In this document: piece by piece, positions 24,599 through 32,875 of the stretch | Position numbering within the stretch: position 1 is the first letter of the stretch | Layout of the letters: every line of letters starts with the position of its first letter | From: Paracoccus sp. N5 | Lineage (GTDB): Bacteria; Pseudomonadota; Alphaproteobacteria; Rhodobacterales; Rhodobacteraceae | DNA: 64,000 nt | Assembly (NCBI RefSeq): GCF_000371965.1 | Contig: NZ_AQUO01000001.1 | Span: 2,116,001 to 2,180,000, forward strand | Reading direction: 5' to 3' | Notes under the pieces: generated by a model | Told to the model about the DNA's origin: nothing | Seen by the model: only the letters and a program-made list of their open reading frames with translations | Databases searched by the model: none | Position numbers and translations under genes: made by a program

Positions 24599-26776
24599 TC
24601 AGGCCGCCTTGCGGGCGGTCTTGCCGTAGAAGCTTTCGCCCTTTGCCGCCATGTCCTTCAGAAGCTGCGGCGGGGTGAAGCGCGGGCCGAACTTCTCGGT
24701 GAGGTTTTCGGCGATCTCGACCGCACGCGGGGCGCCCAGCATGTCGAGCCAGCCGAAGGGGCCGCCCGACCAGGGCGCGAAGCCCCAGCCGAGGATGGCG
24801 CCCACATCGCCCTCGCGGATGTCCTCGAGCACGCCTTCCTGCAGCGCGCGAACGGCCTCGAGCGATTGCGCGAACATCAGCCGGTGCTGGATCTCGGTCA
24901 GCTCGGGCTGGGTCTCGGCTTCGGGCCATTCGGTCGCAAGGCCGGACCAGAAGCCCTGGCGCTTGCCGGCCTCGTCATAGTCGTAGAAGCCGGCCTTGGT
25001 CTTGCGGCCCAGCCGCCCCTGGTCGGCGAGCTTGAAGATTACCGCATCCACCGCATCGTCCGGGTAGGCCGCGCCCATGGCCGCGCGCGTCGCCTTGGCG
25101 ATCTTGACGCCAAGGTCGATCGAAGTCTCGTCCACCAGCTGCAGCGGTCCCAGCGGCATGCCCATCATCTTGGCCGCGTTCTCGATCAGCGTCGGGCTGA
25201 CCCCTTCGGCCACCATGCGGATGCCCTCGTTGATATAGGGGATGATGCAGCGGTTGGCGTAGAAGAAGCGCGCGTCGTTGACCACGATGGGGGTCTTGCG
25301 GATCTGGCGCACGAAGTCCAGCGCCTTGGCCACGGCGCGCGGGCCGGTCTGTTTGCCCTTGATGATCTCGACCAGCAGCATCTTGTCCACCGGGCTGAAG
25401 AAGTGGATGCCGATGAACTGGTCGGGCCGGGCGCTGGCGCGGGCCAAGTCGCTGATCGGCAGGGTCGAGGTGTTGGTGGCGAAGATCGCGTCCTGCGGAA
25501 GCACCGCCTCGGCGCGTTTCGTCACCTCGGCCTTGACGGCGGGGTCCTCGAACACCGCCTCGACCACCAGGTCGCAGCCTTGCAGCGCGGCGTAATCGGT
25601 GGTGGGGGTGATGCGGGCCAGCACCTCGGCCTTCTTCTCCTCGGTGGATTTGCGGCGGCTGATCGCCTTGTCGAGCAGGCCGGTCGAGTAGGACTTGCCG
25701 CGCTCCGCCGCCTCTTGCGTCGAGTCGATCAGCACCACCTCGATCCCGGCCATGGCCGAGACATAGGCGATGCCGGCGCCCATCATGCCGGCGCCGAGGA
25801 TGCCGAGTTTCCTGACCGTCTGGTCCGGCGCCTCGGGGCGGTTCGCGCCTTTCTCCAGCGCCTCCTTGTTGATGAACAGGCTGCGGATCATCGCCGTGCT
25901 GGAGGGGTTCATCAGCACGTTGGTGAACCAGCGCGCCTCGATCTTCAGCGCCGTGTCGAAGGGCACCATGGCGCCTTCATAGACGGCGCTCAGCAGGGCC
26001 TTGGCGGCCGGATAGACGCCCAGCGTCTTGCCATGCACCATGGCGCTGGCACCGACGAAGGTCATGAAGCCGGCCGGGTGATAGGGCTCGCCGCCCGGCA
26101 TCTTGTAGCCCTTGGCGTCCCAGGGCTTCACCAGGTCGGCATCGCCGGCCTTCAGCACCCAGTCGCGGGCGGCTTGCAGGGGATCGGCCACCACCTCATC
26201 GATCAGGCCGGCGGATTTTGCCTTGGCCGGGTCGCTGAGCTTGCCTTCCAGCAGGAAGGGCGCCGCGCCCATGGCGCCCAGCTTGCGCACCAGCCGGGTG
26301 GTGCCGCCGGCGCCGGGAAAGATGCCGACCATGATCTCGGGCAGGCCGATCTTCGCCTTGGGGTTCTCGGCGGCGAAGATGCGATGCGTGGCCAAGGGCA
26401 GCTCCAGCCCGATCCCCAGCGCGGTGCCGGGCAGGGCGGCCGCGATGGGCTTGCCGCCCTTCTTGGTCTTAGGATCCATGCCGGCCAGCTCGATCTTGCG
26501 CAGCAGGCGATGCAGCGTCATCACCCCGTCGAAGACCGCCTGGGCGCCGCCCTGCTTCATGCCGGCGATGACGTTCAGGTCCATGCCGGCGGCGAAATCC
26601 TTCTTGCCGCTGGTGATGACCACGCCCTTCACGGCCGTATCGGCCAGCGCGTCGTCGATCAGCCCGTTCAGCTCGGCCGCGCCGTCCAGCGACAGCACGT
26701 TCATCGACTTGCCGGGCACGTCCCAGGTGATGATGGCGACGCCATCGGCGCCTTTATCCATGGTGAAATCGGTCAT
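24599..26776 (-). CDS. Multifunctional enoyl-CoA hydratase / 3-hydroxyacyl-CoA dehydrogenase (FadB/FadJ type)
   Basis: A 725-residue beta-oxidation enzyme carrying out hydration and NAD-dependent oxidation of acyl-CoA. The N-terminal crotonase domain (about 1-190) has VITSGKKDFAAGMDLNVIAG and an oxyanion-hole Glu region in IGLPEIMVGIFPGAGGTTRL. The NAD-binding domain begins near 330 with LGILGAGMMGAGIAYVSAMA, followed by NTSTLPISDLARASARPDQF, IGIHFFSPVDKMLLVEIIKG and the 3HCDH C-terminal domains. It is the third gene of GST-thiolase-FadB, 12 bases behind the thiolase. Confidence 0.95.
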   Translation of the reverse strand: MTDFTMDKGADGVAIITWDVPGKSMNVLSLDGAAELNGLIDDALADTAVKGVVITSGKKDFAAGMDLNVIAGMKQGGAQAVFDGVMTLHRLLRKIELAGMDPKTKKGGKPIAAALPGTALGIGLELPLATHRIFAAENPKAKIGLPEIMVGIFPGAGGTTRLVRKLGAMGAAPFLLEGKLSDPAKAKSAGLIDEVVADPLQAARDWVLKAGDADLVKPWDAKGYKMPGGEPYHPAGFMTFVGASAMVHGKTLGVYPAAKALLSAVYEGAMVPFDTALKIEARWFTNVLMNPSSTAMIRSLFINKEALEKGANRPEAPDQTVRKLGILGAGMMGAGIAYVSAMAGIEVVLIDSTQEAAERGKSYSTGLLDKAISRRKSTEEKKAEVLARITPTTDYAALQGCDLVVEAVFEDPAVKAEVTKRAEAVLPQDAIFATNTSTLPISDLARASARPDQFIGIHFFSPVDKMLLVEIIKGKQTGPRAVAKALDFVRQIRKTPIVVNDARFFYANRCIIPYINEGIRMVAEGVSPTLIENAAKMMGMPLGPLQLVDETSIDLGVKIAKATRAAMGAAYPDDAVDAVIFKLADQGRLGRKTKAGFYDYDEAGKRQGFWSGLATEWPEAETQPELTEIQHRLMFAQSLEAVRALQEGVLEDIREGDVGAILGWGFAPWSGGPFGWLDMLGAPRAVEIAENLTEKFGPRFTPPQLLKDMAAKGESFYGKTARKAA

Positions 26777-26788
26777 CTTCCCCTCCGC

Positions 26789-28000
26789 TCAGACGCGCTC
26801 GATGATGGTGGCCGCGCCCATGCCGGACGCGATGCAGAGCGTGGCGAGGCCCACGGTCTTGTCCTGCCGCTCCAACTCGTCCAGCAGCGTGCCGATGATG
26901 ATGGCGCCGGTCGCGCCCAGCGGGTGCCCCAGGGCGATGGCGCCGCCATTGACGTTGACGACCCCGGGATCGACCTGGAAGGCCTGCATGAAGCGCAAGA
27001 CGACCGAGGCAAAGGCCTCGTTCACCTCGAAGAGGTCGATGTCGCTGATCGCCATGCCGCTGTCGCGCAGGATCTTTTCCGTTACCGGCACCGGGCCGGT
27101 CAGCATGATCGTCGGGTCGGTGCCGATCTTGGCGGTGGCGCGGATGCGGGCGCGGGGCTTGAGCCCATGCGCCTTGCCGAATTCCGCATTGCCGATCAGC
27201 ACCGCGGCGGCGCCGTCGACGATGCCCGAGCTGTTGCCGGCGTGGTGGATGTGCTCGATATGGTCCAGATGCGGGTATTTCAGCATCGCCACCTTGTCGA
27301 AGCCGGGCATGGTCTCGCCCATCTCCTTGAAGGCGGGCCGGAGCTTGGCCAGATCCTCCATCGTGGTGCCTGGGCGCAGGTATTCGTCGCGATCGAGGAT
27401 CACCAACCCGTTCTGGTCCTTGACCGGAACGATGGACCTGGCAAAGCGGTTTTCCTGCCAGGCCTGGGCGGCGCGGCGCTGGGATTCAACCGCCAGCCGG
27501 TCGGCATCGTCGCGGGTAAAGCCGTATTCGGTGGCGATGATGTCGGCGCTGATGCCCTGCGGCACGAAATAGGTCTTGAAGGTCAGGCTGGGATCGACGG
27601 CGATGGCGGCGCCGTCGCTGCCCATCGGCACGCGGCCCATCATCTCGACCCCGCCGGCGATATAGGCCTGGCCGGCCCCGGCCTTGACCTGGTTCGCGGC
27701 CAGATTCACCGCCTCCATGCCCGAGGCGCAGAAGCGGTTGATCGAGAGGCCCGGGATGCTCTCGTCCAGCCCGCTTTCCAGCACGGCCGAGCGTGCGAGG
27801 CAGCCGCCCTGTTCCTTGACCTGGGTGACATTGCCCCAGATCACGTCCTCGACCGCAGGACCCTCGAGCCCGTTGCGCTCATTGATCGCGTCGAGCAGCC
27901 GGGCCGAGAGCGCGACCGAGGTGACTTCATGCAGGCTGCCATCGGCGCGGCCCTTGCCGCGCGGCGTACGGGCGGCATCGTAGATATAGGCGTCGGTCAT
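26789..28000 (-). CDS. fadA: Acetyl-CoA acyltransferase (thiolase)
   Basis: Thiolytic cleavage of 3-ketoacyl-CoA, last step of each beta-oxidation round; 403 residues. The nucleophile Cys is in LSINRFCASGMEAVNLAANQ, the C-terminal Cys in GLATLCIASGMGAATI, and the His in NGGAIALGHPLGATGAI. The start region is VAWAYIYDAART-like (AYIYDAARTPRGKGR). Its ATG overlaps the GST stop, and FadB follows, so the two form the usual trifunctional pair. Confidence 0.95.
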   Translation of the reverse strand: MTDAYIYDAARTPRGKGRADGSLHEVTSVALSARLLDAINERNGLEGPAVEDVIWGNVTQVKEQGGCLARSAVLESGLDESIPGLSINRFCASGMEAVNLAANQVKAGAGQAYIAGGVEMMGRVPMGSDGAAIAVDPSLTFKTYFVPQGISADIIATEYGFTRDDADRLAVESQRRAAQAWQENRFARSIVPVKDQNGLVILDRDEYLRPGTTMEDLAKLRPAFKEMGETMPGFDKVAMLKYPHLDHIEHIHHAGNSSGIVDGAAAVLIGNAEFGKAHGLKPRARIRATAKIGTDPTIMLTGPVPVTEKILRDSGMAISDIDLFEVNEAFASVVLRFMQAFQVDPGVVNVNGGAIALGHPLGATGAIIIGTLLDELERQDKTVGLATLCIASGMGAATIIERV

Positions 28001-28638
28001 GCGTCCTCCTTCGCGGCCCGGTCGGCGGGGCTGCCGGGCATCAGGTCATAGGGGTGTTTCCAGCCAGGCAGGGCCTGGATGCGGCCGAGCCAAGCGTCGA
28101 TATGCGGCCATTCGGCGCGGTCGAAGCCGAAAGGCTCGGGGTAAAACAGATAGCTGCAACAGGACAGGTCGGCGATGCTGGGTGCGTCGGCCACCAGCCA
28201 GTCGCGGCCCTTCAGATGCCGATCCAGGGTCTTGAGAGCCGCCTTGCAGCGCCCCTGCATCCAGCCGATCACCTCGGCCGGGCGTTTCTCGGGCGGCAGG
28301 AAGTTCATCAGGAAACGCAAGGCGCCGAATTGCGCCGAGCCCTTGTGATTGTCCCAGAACAGCCAGCGCAGGATCTCGTCCCGGTCGCCCTCGGCGAAGC
28401 GGCCGGTCTTCTCGGCCAGATGCAGCAGGATGACGCCGGATTGCGTCAGGCTACGGCCGTCTTCGATGAAGACCGGCGCCTCGGCCATTTCGTTCAGCGC
28501 CTGGTATTCCGGGCTGCGCGTGGCGCCGCCGAAGAAATCCACGAAGACCGGCTGCCAGGGATAGCCGGTCAGCTGCATCATCAGCGCCACCTTGTAGGAG
28601 TGGCCGGATTCTCCGAAACAATGAAGCTGGGCTGGCAC
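27997..28638 (-). CDS. Glutathione S-transferase family protein
   Basis: A 213-residue GST. The thioredoxin-fold N-terminal domain starts QLHCFGESGHSYKVALMMQL with the typical glutathione-site segment GRSLTQSGVILLHLAEKTG (ES/QS motif). The helical C-terminal domain has DWLVADAPSIADLSCCSYLF. The first gene of an operon with fadA and fadB, linked by a four-base overlap; such linkage is unusual for a GST and its substrate is unknown. Upstream (28639-28917) are two copies of the intergenic repeat and no other gene. Confidence 0.9.
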   Translation of the reverse strand: MPAQLHCFGESGHSYKVALMMQLTGYPWQPVFVDFFGGATRSPEYQALNEMAEAPVFIEDGRSLTQSGVILLHLAEKTGRFAEGDRDEILRWLFWDNHKGSAQFGALRFLMNFLPPEKRPAEVIGWMQGRCKAALKTLDRHLKGRDWLVADAPSIADLSCCSYLFYPEPFGFDRAEWPHIDAWLGRIQALPGWKHPYDLMPGSPADRAAKEDA

Positions 28639-28680
28639 GCTGTTCTTCCTTTCTTCATGGTGGCGCCGGGCGTCGCCGTC

Positions 28681-28706
28681 GCATCGGGTATTTTACAACG
28701 AAGAAG
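28681..28706 (+). repeat. Intergenic repeat copy, left
   Basis: gcatcgggtattttacaacg continues to aagaag. It is a diverged copy of the element at 24465 (an extra base and altered centre) in direct orientation, upstream of the GST operon. A partner in opposite orientation lies 153 bases to the right. Confidence 0.75.
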
Positions 28707-28859
28707 CGCCTCAACCCGATCTTAACTTTTCCCGGTCAAGGTGCGAATCGCGGTACAGGCTGGGGAGCCGATGACCGCCAACGGAGAAGCCGCCCCGGTC
28801 ATCTGGCGAAAACCTGTCCCGCCTGAACAGCGGGGGTGGCCGGGGCGCAACCTGTCGGT

Positions 28860-28884
28860 TTCTTCGTTGTCCAAATACCCATGC
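28860..28884 (-). repeat. Intergenic repeat copy, right, inverted
   Basis: The reverse complement is identical over 25 bases to 24465-24489. It lies 33 bases after the stop of the acyl-CoA dehydrogenase gene on the same strand as that gene's transcript. With the copy at 28681 it forms an inverted pair bordering 153 bases that contain no gene. The bordered bases hold gcgaatcgcggt and a GC-rich stretch but no recognised signal. Confidence 0.8.
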
Positions 28885-28917
28885 GACCCCGCCGCCAGGC
28901 GCCCCCTTTTGCCCGTT

Positions 28918-30696
28918 TCAAAACCGCGCCGCATCCAGCGCCATCACCGGCTCGGCGCCCGAGCGGATGCGGGCGAGATGCATCGCGGTCGCCGGCAATT
29001 GCCGCGCCATGTAGTAGCGGCCGGTGGCCAGCTTGGTTTCGTGGAACGCGGCGTCCTGCGTGCCTTCCTCCAGCGCCTTGCGCGACGCGGCGGCCATGCG
29101 GGTCCACATCAGCCCCAGCGCCACATGGCCGAACAGGTGCATGAAGTCATAGGAGCCGGCCAGCGCCGCGTTCGGGTTCTTCATGCCCTGTTCCATGAAG
29201 AACATCGCCGCCGATTGCAGGTCCTTCGAGGCCGCCTTCAGCGGCTCGCAGAACTGGACCCGCAGCGTTTCGTCGGCTTCCTGCGCCTTGATCTCGGCTT
29301 TCACCATCTCGAAGAAGGCCATGATCGGCTTGCCGCCCTCGGCCGCGAGCTTGCGGCCGACGAGGTCCAGCGCCTGCACGCCGTTCGCGCCCTCGTAGAT
29401 CATGGCGATGCGGGCGTCGCGGACGAACTGCGACATGCCCTGTTCCTCGATGTAGCCGTGGCCGCCGAAGACCTGCTGCGCCTGCACCGCCGTCTCGAAG
29501 CCCTTGTCGGTCAGGAAGCCCTTGATCACCGGCGTCAGCAGCGACACCAGGTCGTCCGCCTGCTTGTCCTGCGCCAGATGCGCGCGGTCGATCAGATGCG
29601 CGCCCCAGAAGGCCAGCGCGCGCGCGCCTTCCAGGAAGCTCTTCTGGTCCATCAGGTTGCGGCGGATGTCGGGATGCACGATCAGCGGATCGGCCGGGCC
29701 CGAGGGGTTGGCGTCGCCGGTCACCGCCCGGCCCTGCAGCCGGTCGCGGGCATAGGCGGCAGCGTTCTGATAGGCCGCCTCGGCCACGGCATAGCCTTGC
29801 AACCCGACGCCGACGCGGGCCTCGTTCATCATGGTGAACATGGCGCGCATGCCCTTGTGCAGCTCGCCCAGCAGCCAGCCCCTGGCGCCGTCGTAATTCA
29901 TCACGCAGGTGGCATTGCCGTGAATGCCCATCTTTTCTTCCAGGTTCCCGACCGAGACCGCGTTGCGTTCGCCCAAGGTCCCGTCCTCGTTCATCAGGAA
30001 TTTCGGCACGATGAAGAGCGAGATGCCCTTGGTGCCCTCGCCGCCGCCGGGCGCCTTGGCCAGCACCAGGTGGATGACGTTCTGCGCCATGTCGTGGTCG
30101 CCGGCCGAGATAAAGATCTTCTGCCCGGTGATGCGGTAGCTGCCGTCCTCCTGCGGCTCGGCCTTGGTGCGCAGCAGACCCAGGTCGGTGCCGGCATGCG
30201 GCTCGGTCAGGTTCATGGTGCCGGTCCATTCGCAGCTGACCATCTTCGGCAGGTAGGTCGCCTTCTGTTCGTCGCTGCCATGGGCGTGGATCGCCGAATA
30301 GGCGCCATGGGTCAGGCCCTGATACATGGTGAAGGCCATGTTCGCGGCCGAGAACATCTCGCCCGCCGCCAGGCCGATCACATAGGGCATGCCCTGGCCG
30401 CCGAATTCGGGGTCGCAGTCCAGCGCGGTCCAGCCGCCTTCGCGCATGCGCTCGAAACCGGCCCTGAAGCCCTCGGGCGTGCGCACCACGCCATTTTCCA
30501 GCCGGCAGCCCTGGCGGTCGCCGACCGGGTTCAGCGGCGCCAGCACCTCGGCGGCCAGCTTGCCGGCGGCGGCCAGCACGGCTTCGGTGAATTCGCGGTC
30601 CAGATCGCCATGACCGGGCAAGTCCTGCTGCGAGATCCGCAGCACGTCGTGCAGCACGAATTGCATGTCGCGGATGGGGGCGGCATAGGTGGTCAT
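28918..30696 (-). CDS. Acyl-CoA dehydrogenase, C-terminal extended type
   Basis: FAD-dependent first step of beta-oxidation, 592 residues, longer than the usual ~385 because of a C-terminal extension (DUF2967-like acyl-CoA dehydrogenase C-terminal). Features are MNLTEPHAGTDLGLLRTKAE (FAD/substrate), ISAGDHDMAQNVIHLVLAKA, the catalytic-Glu region MIYEGANGVQALDLVGRKLA and QQVFGGHGYIEEQGMSQFVR. ATG 30696 is preceded by gggagga; the upstream ATG at 30708 is inside that site. It is 27 bases downstream of a MerR regulator gene and likely in its operon. Confidence 0.94.
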   Translation of the reverse strand: MTTYAAPIRDMQFVLHDVLRISQQDLPGHGDLDREFTEAVLAAAGKLAAEVLAPLNPVGDRQGCRLENGVVRTPEGFRAGFERMREGGWTALDCDPEFGGQGMPYVIGLAAGEMFSAANMAFTMYQGLTHGAYSAIHAHGSDEQKATYLPKMVSCEWTGTMNLTEPHAGTDLGLLRTKAEPQEDGSYRITGQKIFISAGDHDMAQNVIHLVLAKAPGGGEGTKGISLFIVPKFLMNEDGTLGERNAVSVGNLEEKMGIHGNATCVMNYDGARGWLLGELHKGMRAMFTMMNEARVGVGLQGYAVAEAAYQNAAAYARDRLQGRAVTGDANPSGPADPLIVHPDIRRNLMDQKSFLEGARALAFWGAHLIDRAHLAQDKQADDLVSLLTPVIKGFLTDKGFETAVQAQQVFGGHGYIEEQGMSQFVRDARIAMIYEGANGVQALDLVGRKLAAEGGKPIMAFFEMVKAEIKAQEADETLRVQFCEPLKAASKDLQSAAMFFMEQGMKNPNAALAGSYDFMHLFGHVALGLMWTRMAAASRKALEEGTQDAAFHETKLATGRYYMARQLPATAMHLARIRSGAEPVMALDAARF

Positions 30697-30723
30697 CGGT
30701 CCTCCCAAAGGGTTGGCGCCGGG

Positions 30724-31113
30724 TCAGGCGCCGGATTTCAGGTTTTGCAGCCAGGTCTCGCCCTGGGCGATCTGGTCGCGCAGCTCGGAAAGCGCGATGC
30801 CCAGTTCCTGGTGCTGGCGTTCCATGTCGGCCAGCCGCTCGCGCGCGGTGGCCAGGGTGGCCTCGGTCTGGGTAATGTTGCGCTCGGCCGGGTCATAGAG
30901 CTCCAGCAGCTGCCGGATCTGTTCCAGCGAGAAGCCGAAGCGCTTGCCGCGCAGGATCAGCTTCAGCCGCGCCCGGTCGGTGCGGCCATAAAGCCGGTGC
31001 TGGCCGTTGCGCTGCGGAAACAGCAGCTCGCGCGCCTCATAGAAGCGCAGCGTGCGCGGCGTCACCTCGAAGGCGTCGCACATCTGCCGGATGGTCATCA
31101 ACGCATCGCCCAT
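30724..31113 (-). CDS. MerR-family regulator beside fatty-acid oxidation genes
   Basis: A 129-residue MerR protein. The winged HTH starts MTIRQMCDAFEVTPRTLRFY, followed by LYGRTDRARLKLILRGKRFG and a C-terminal coiled-coil dimer helix (ETLLA-like ATLATARERLADMERQHQEL). There are no cysteines for metal sensing; the ligand-binding part is short. ATG 31113 has aaaggagg seven bases upstream. An extension to 31176 would start inside the palindrome at 31167. Position before acyl-CoA dehydrogenase suggests a LiuR-like regulator of acyl-CoA catabolism; this is inference. Confidence 0.88.
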   Translation of the reverse strand: MGDALMTIRQMCDAFEVTPRTLRFYEARELLFPQRNGQHRLYGRTDRARLKLILRGKRFGFSLEQIRQLLELYDPAERNITQTEATLATARERLADMERQHQELGIALSELRDQIAQGETWLQNLKSGA

Positions 31114-31166
31114 GCCGCTGCCTCCTTTCCCCAGCCGTTGGTCTCGGGATGGAATATAGGCGAAGT

Positions 31167-31180
31167 TTACGTTCACGTAA
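31167..31180 (-). promoter_or_regulatory. Candidate MerR operator/promoter
   Basis: TTACGT-TC-ACGTAA (31167-31180) is a perfect 6+6 palindrome with a 2-base centre. Read on the minus strand it provides a -35-like TTACGT; TATATT follows after a 16-base spacer, so it overlaps a promoter for the MerR gene that starts at 31113. Palindromes of the form TTACGT..ACGTAA are, as I recall, the LiuR-type MerR operator. Confidence 0.6.
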
Positions 31181-31206
31181 GCCCCGACGTGGCGTCAGGC
31201 CATCCC

Positions 31207-31605
31207 TCAGCCGTCGCGGGGCTCGGCCTCCATCCGCGACAGCAGCGCCTCGGTCTCGTCGCGCAGGTCGCGCAGGTCGGCGATGGCGGCTTCCAGTTCC
31301 TGGCGCTGCTGGGCCAGCACGTCGAGCTGGCGGTCGGCCAGTTCGATCCAGACCCGATACTGTTCGCGCGTGCCCTTTTCGCCATAGATCAGCAGCCATT
31401 GCCGGATGTCCTCGAGCGAGAAGCCGAAGCGGCGGCCGCGCAGGATCAGCTTCATCCGCGCGATCTCGCGCGGGCCGTAGAAGCGCGAGCGGCCCTCTTT
31501 CCGGGGGCTGAGCAATTCGATGTATTCGTAATACCGCAGCGTGCGCGGCGTCACGTCGAAACGCGCACACATTTCCTTGAAGCCAATGTATTCGTTACCG
31601 GTCAT
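31207..31605 (-). CDS. Second MerR-family regulator
   Basis: A 132-residue MerR protein, upstream of and parallel to the other. HTH: FKEMCARFDVTPRTLRYYEY; the next segment is RSRFYGPREIARMKLILRGR and a coiled coil (LADRQLDVLAQQRQELEAAI) closes the protein. ATG 31605 has gagg eight bases upstream. The two paralogues differ enough to act separately; no cysteines suggest metal sensing. It is divergent from two thioesterase genes. Confidence 0.87.
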   Translation of the reverse strand: MTGNEYIGFKEMCARFDVTPRTLRYYEYIELLSPRKEGRSRFYGPREIARMKLILRGRRFGFSLEDIRQWLLIYGEKGTREQYRVWIELADRQLDVLAQQRQELEAAIADLRDLRDETEALLSRMEAEPRDG

Positions 31606-31760
31606 CGCGTGAACCTCGCCGCGGGCGCGCATCGGGGGCGAGCCTATCGCGGGCCGGGCGCAAACTCAACCTTTGGTCGGTCGTGCCGGTCTGGCGGGCG
31701 GGCTTGCCAGCCGGGCAGGGGCTGTTACCATTCCGCCAACCAGCAGGAGAACCCAGCCGC

Positions 31761-32204
31761 ATGACCGAGGAAGCCCCGTCCGACCTGTCCGAACAGCGCC
31801 GCCGCATCGCGCGCCAGTTCATCGAGGTGATCCCGCATGCGCGTGCGCTGGGGATGCGCTTCGACATGCTGTCCGAGGAGGGGGCCGAGATCTCGCTGCC
31901 CTGGCGCGAGGACCTGGTCGGCGATCCGCGCAGCGGCGTGATCCATGGCGGGGTGATCTCGGCCCTGATGGACACCTGCTGCGGGGCGGCGGTGATGGCG
32001 CATCCGACCGGCGCGCGCTCGACCGCGACCATCGACCTGCGCATCGACTACATGCGCCCCGCCGTGCCCGGCCAGACCATCCGCGCCAAGGCGAGTTGCT
32101 ATCACCTTACCCGGTCGGTCGCCTTCGTGCGCGCGGTGGCGATGGACGACGACGACAGCCGCCCGGTCGCCTCGGCCACCGGCGCCTTCACGGTGGAGCG
32201 CTGA
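31761..32204 (+). CDS. PaaI-family hotdog thioesterase, first of a pair
   Basis: A 147-residue thioesterase of the PaaI family, hydrolysing acyl-CoA. The motif SGVIHGGVISALMDTCCGAA carries the HGG of the active site, and DLRIDYMRPAVPGQTIRAKA is the conserved strand. ATG 31761 follows aggag at spacing 11; the open frame upstream is non-coding. One base separates it from a second thioesterase. Diverging from MerR genes, it could be part of the same acyl-CoA regulon. Confidence 0.9.
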   Translation: MTEEAPSDLSEQRRRIARQFIEVIPHARALGMRFDMLSEEGAEISLPWREDLVGDPRSGVIHGGVISALMDTCCGAAVMAHPTGARSTATIDLRIDYMRPAVPGQTIRAKASCYHLTRSVAFVRAVAMDDDDSRPVASATGAFTVER

Positions 32205-32205
32205 G

Positions 32206-32709
32206 ATGGCGGGCCGCAACGAGCCGCTGTCGGCGATCAAGTCGCGCCGCAACAATGCGCTGAACGCGCTGGTGGGCAGCGTGCCCTATATCCGCTGGCT
32301 GGGCATCAGCTTCGACCGGCGCGGCGACGAGCTGACCGCCGTCTTGCCCTTTGACGAGAAGCTGATCGGCAATCCGATGCTGCCGGCGATCCATGGCGGG
32401 GTGACGGCGGCCTTCCTGGAGGTGGCGGCCATCGTCGAGCTGACCTGGACCCAGATCTGGGAGGACATGGAGCAGGGCCGCATCGCCCCCGATGCCGCCG
32501 TGCCCGAAAGCCTGCCGCGCCTGCCCAAGACCATCGACTTCACCGTGGATTACCTGCGCTCGGGCCTGCCGCGCGACGCCTATGCCCGGGCGCGGGTGGT
32601 GCGGTCCGGTCGGCGCTATGCCAGCGTGCATGTCGAGGGCTGGCAGGACCATCGCCAGAAGCTTTTCGCCCAGGCGACCGGGCATTTCCTGATGCCGCAG
32701 GGCGGCTGA
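32206..32709 (+). CDS. PaaI-family hotdog thioesterase, second of a pair
   Basis: A 167-residue paralogue of the preceding gene, starting one base after its stop. The active-site HGG is in LPAIHGGVTAAFLEVAAIVE and the conserved strand is PKTIDFTVDYLRSGLPRDAY. It has an N-terminal helix and extra loop (SLPRLPKTIDF). Tandem pairs of such thioesterases may form heterodimers or have different chain preferences; the sequence does not tell. Confidence 0.88.
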   Translation: MAGRNEPLSAIKSRRNNALNALVGSVPYIRWLGISFDRRGDELTAVLPFDEKLIGNPMLPAIHGGVTAAFLEVAAIVELTWTQIWEDMEQGRIAPDAAVPESLPRLPKTIDFTVDYLRSGLPRDAYARARVVRSGRRYASVHVEGWQDHRQKLFAQATGHFLMPQGG

Positions 32710-32752
32710 TCGGCGCGCGGGATGTCTTGATCGTCGCCCCGCATGTCGCAAT

Positions 32753-32769
32753 CGGCGCATTTTGCGCCG
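32753..32769. promoter_or_regulatory. Small palindrome upstream of formaldehyde dehydrogenase
   Basis: cggcgca-ttt-tgcgccg: a 7-pair palindrome within the 166-base gap between the thioesterase and formaldehyde dehydrogenase genes. It has no T-run after it, so an operator is more likely than a terminator. The rest of the gap contains a ggaggag ribosome site just before the next ATG. Confidence 0.35.
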
Positions 32770-32875
32770 CTTCCTGGATTAGGATCGGCATGAGAGCCGC
32801 GCTTGGCGCGGCACGGGGCTGACGCGCGCGGCCGGGAGGGCCACGCGCCGCAGACGATCATGGAGGAGAGAGCGC

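Noticed and set aside
24518..28051. 1177-residue open frame on the plus strand
   Set aside because: It is opposite to the clearly coding fadB and fadA genes, contains no recognisable domain and is a result of high GC in long genes.
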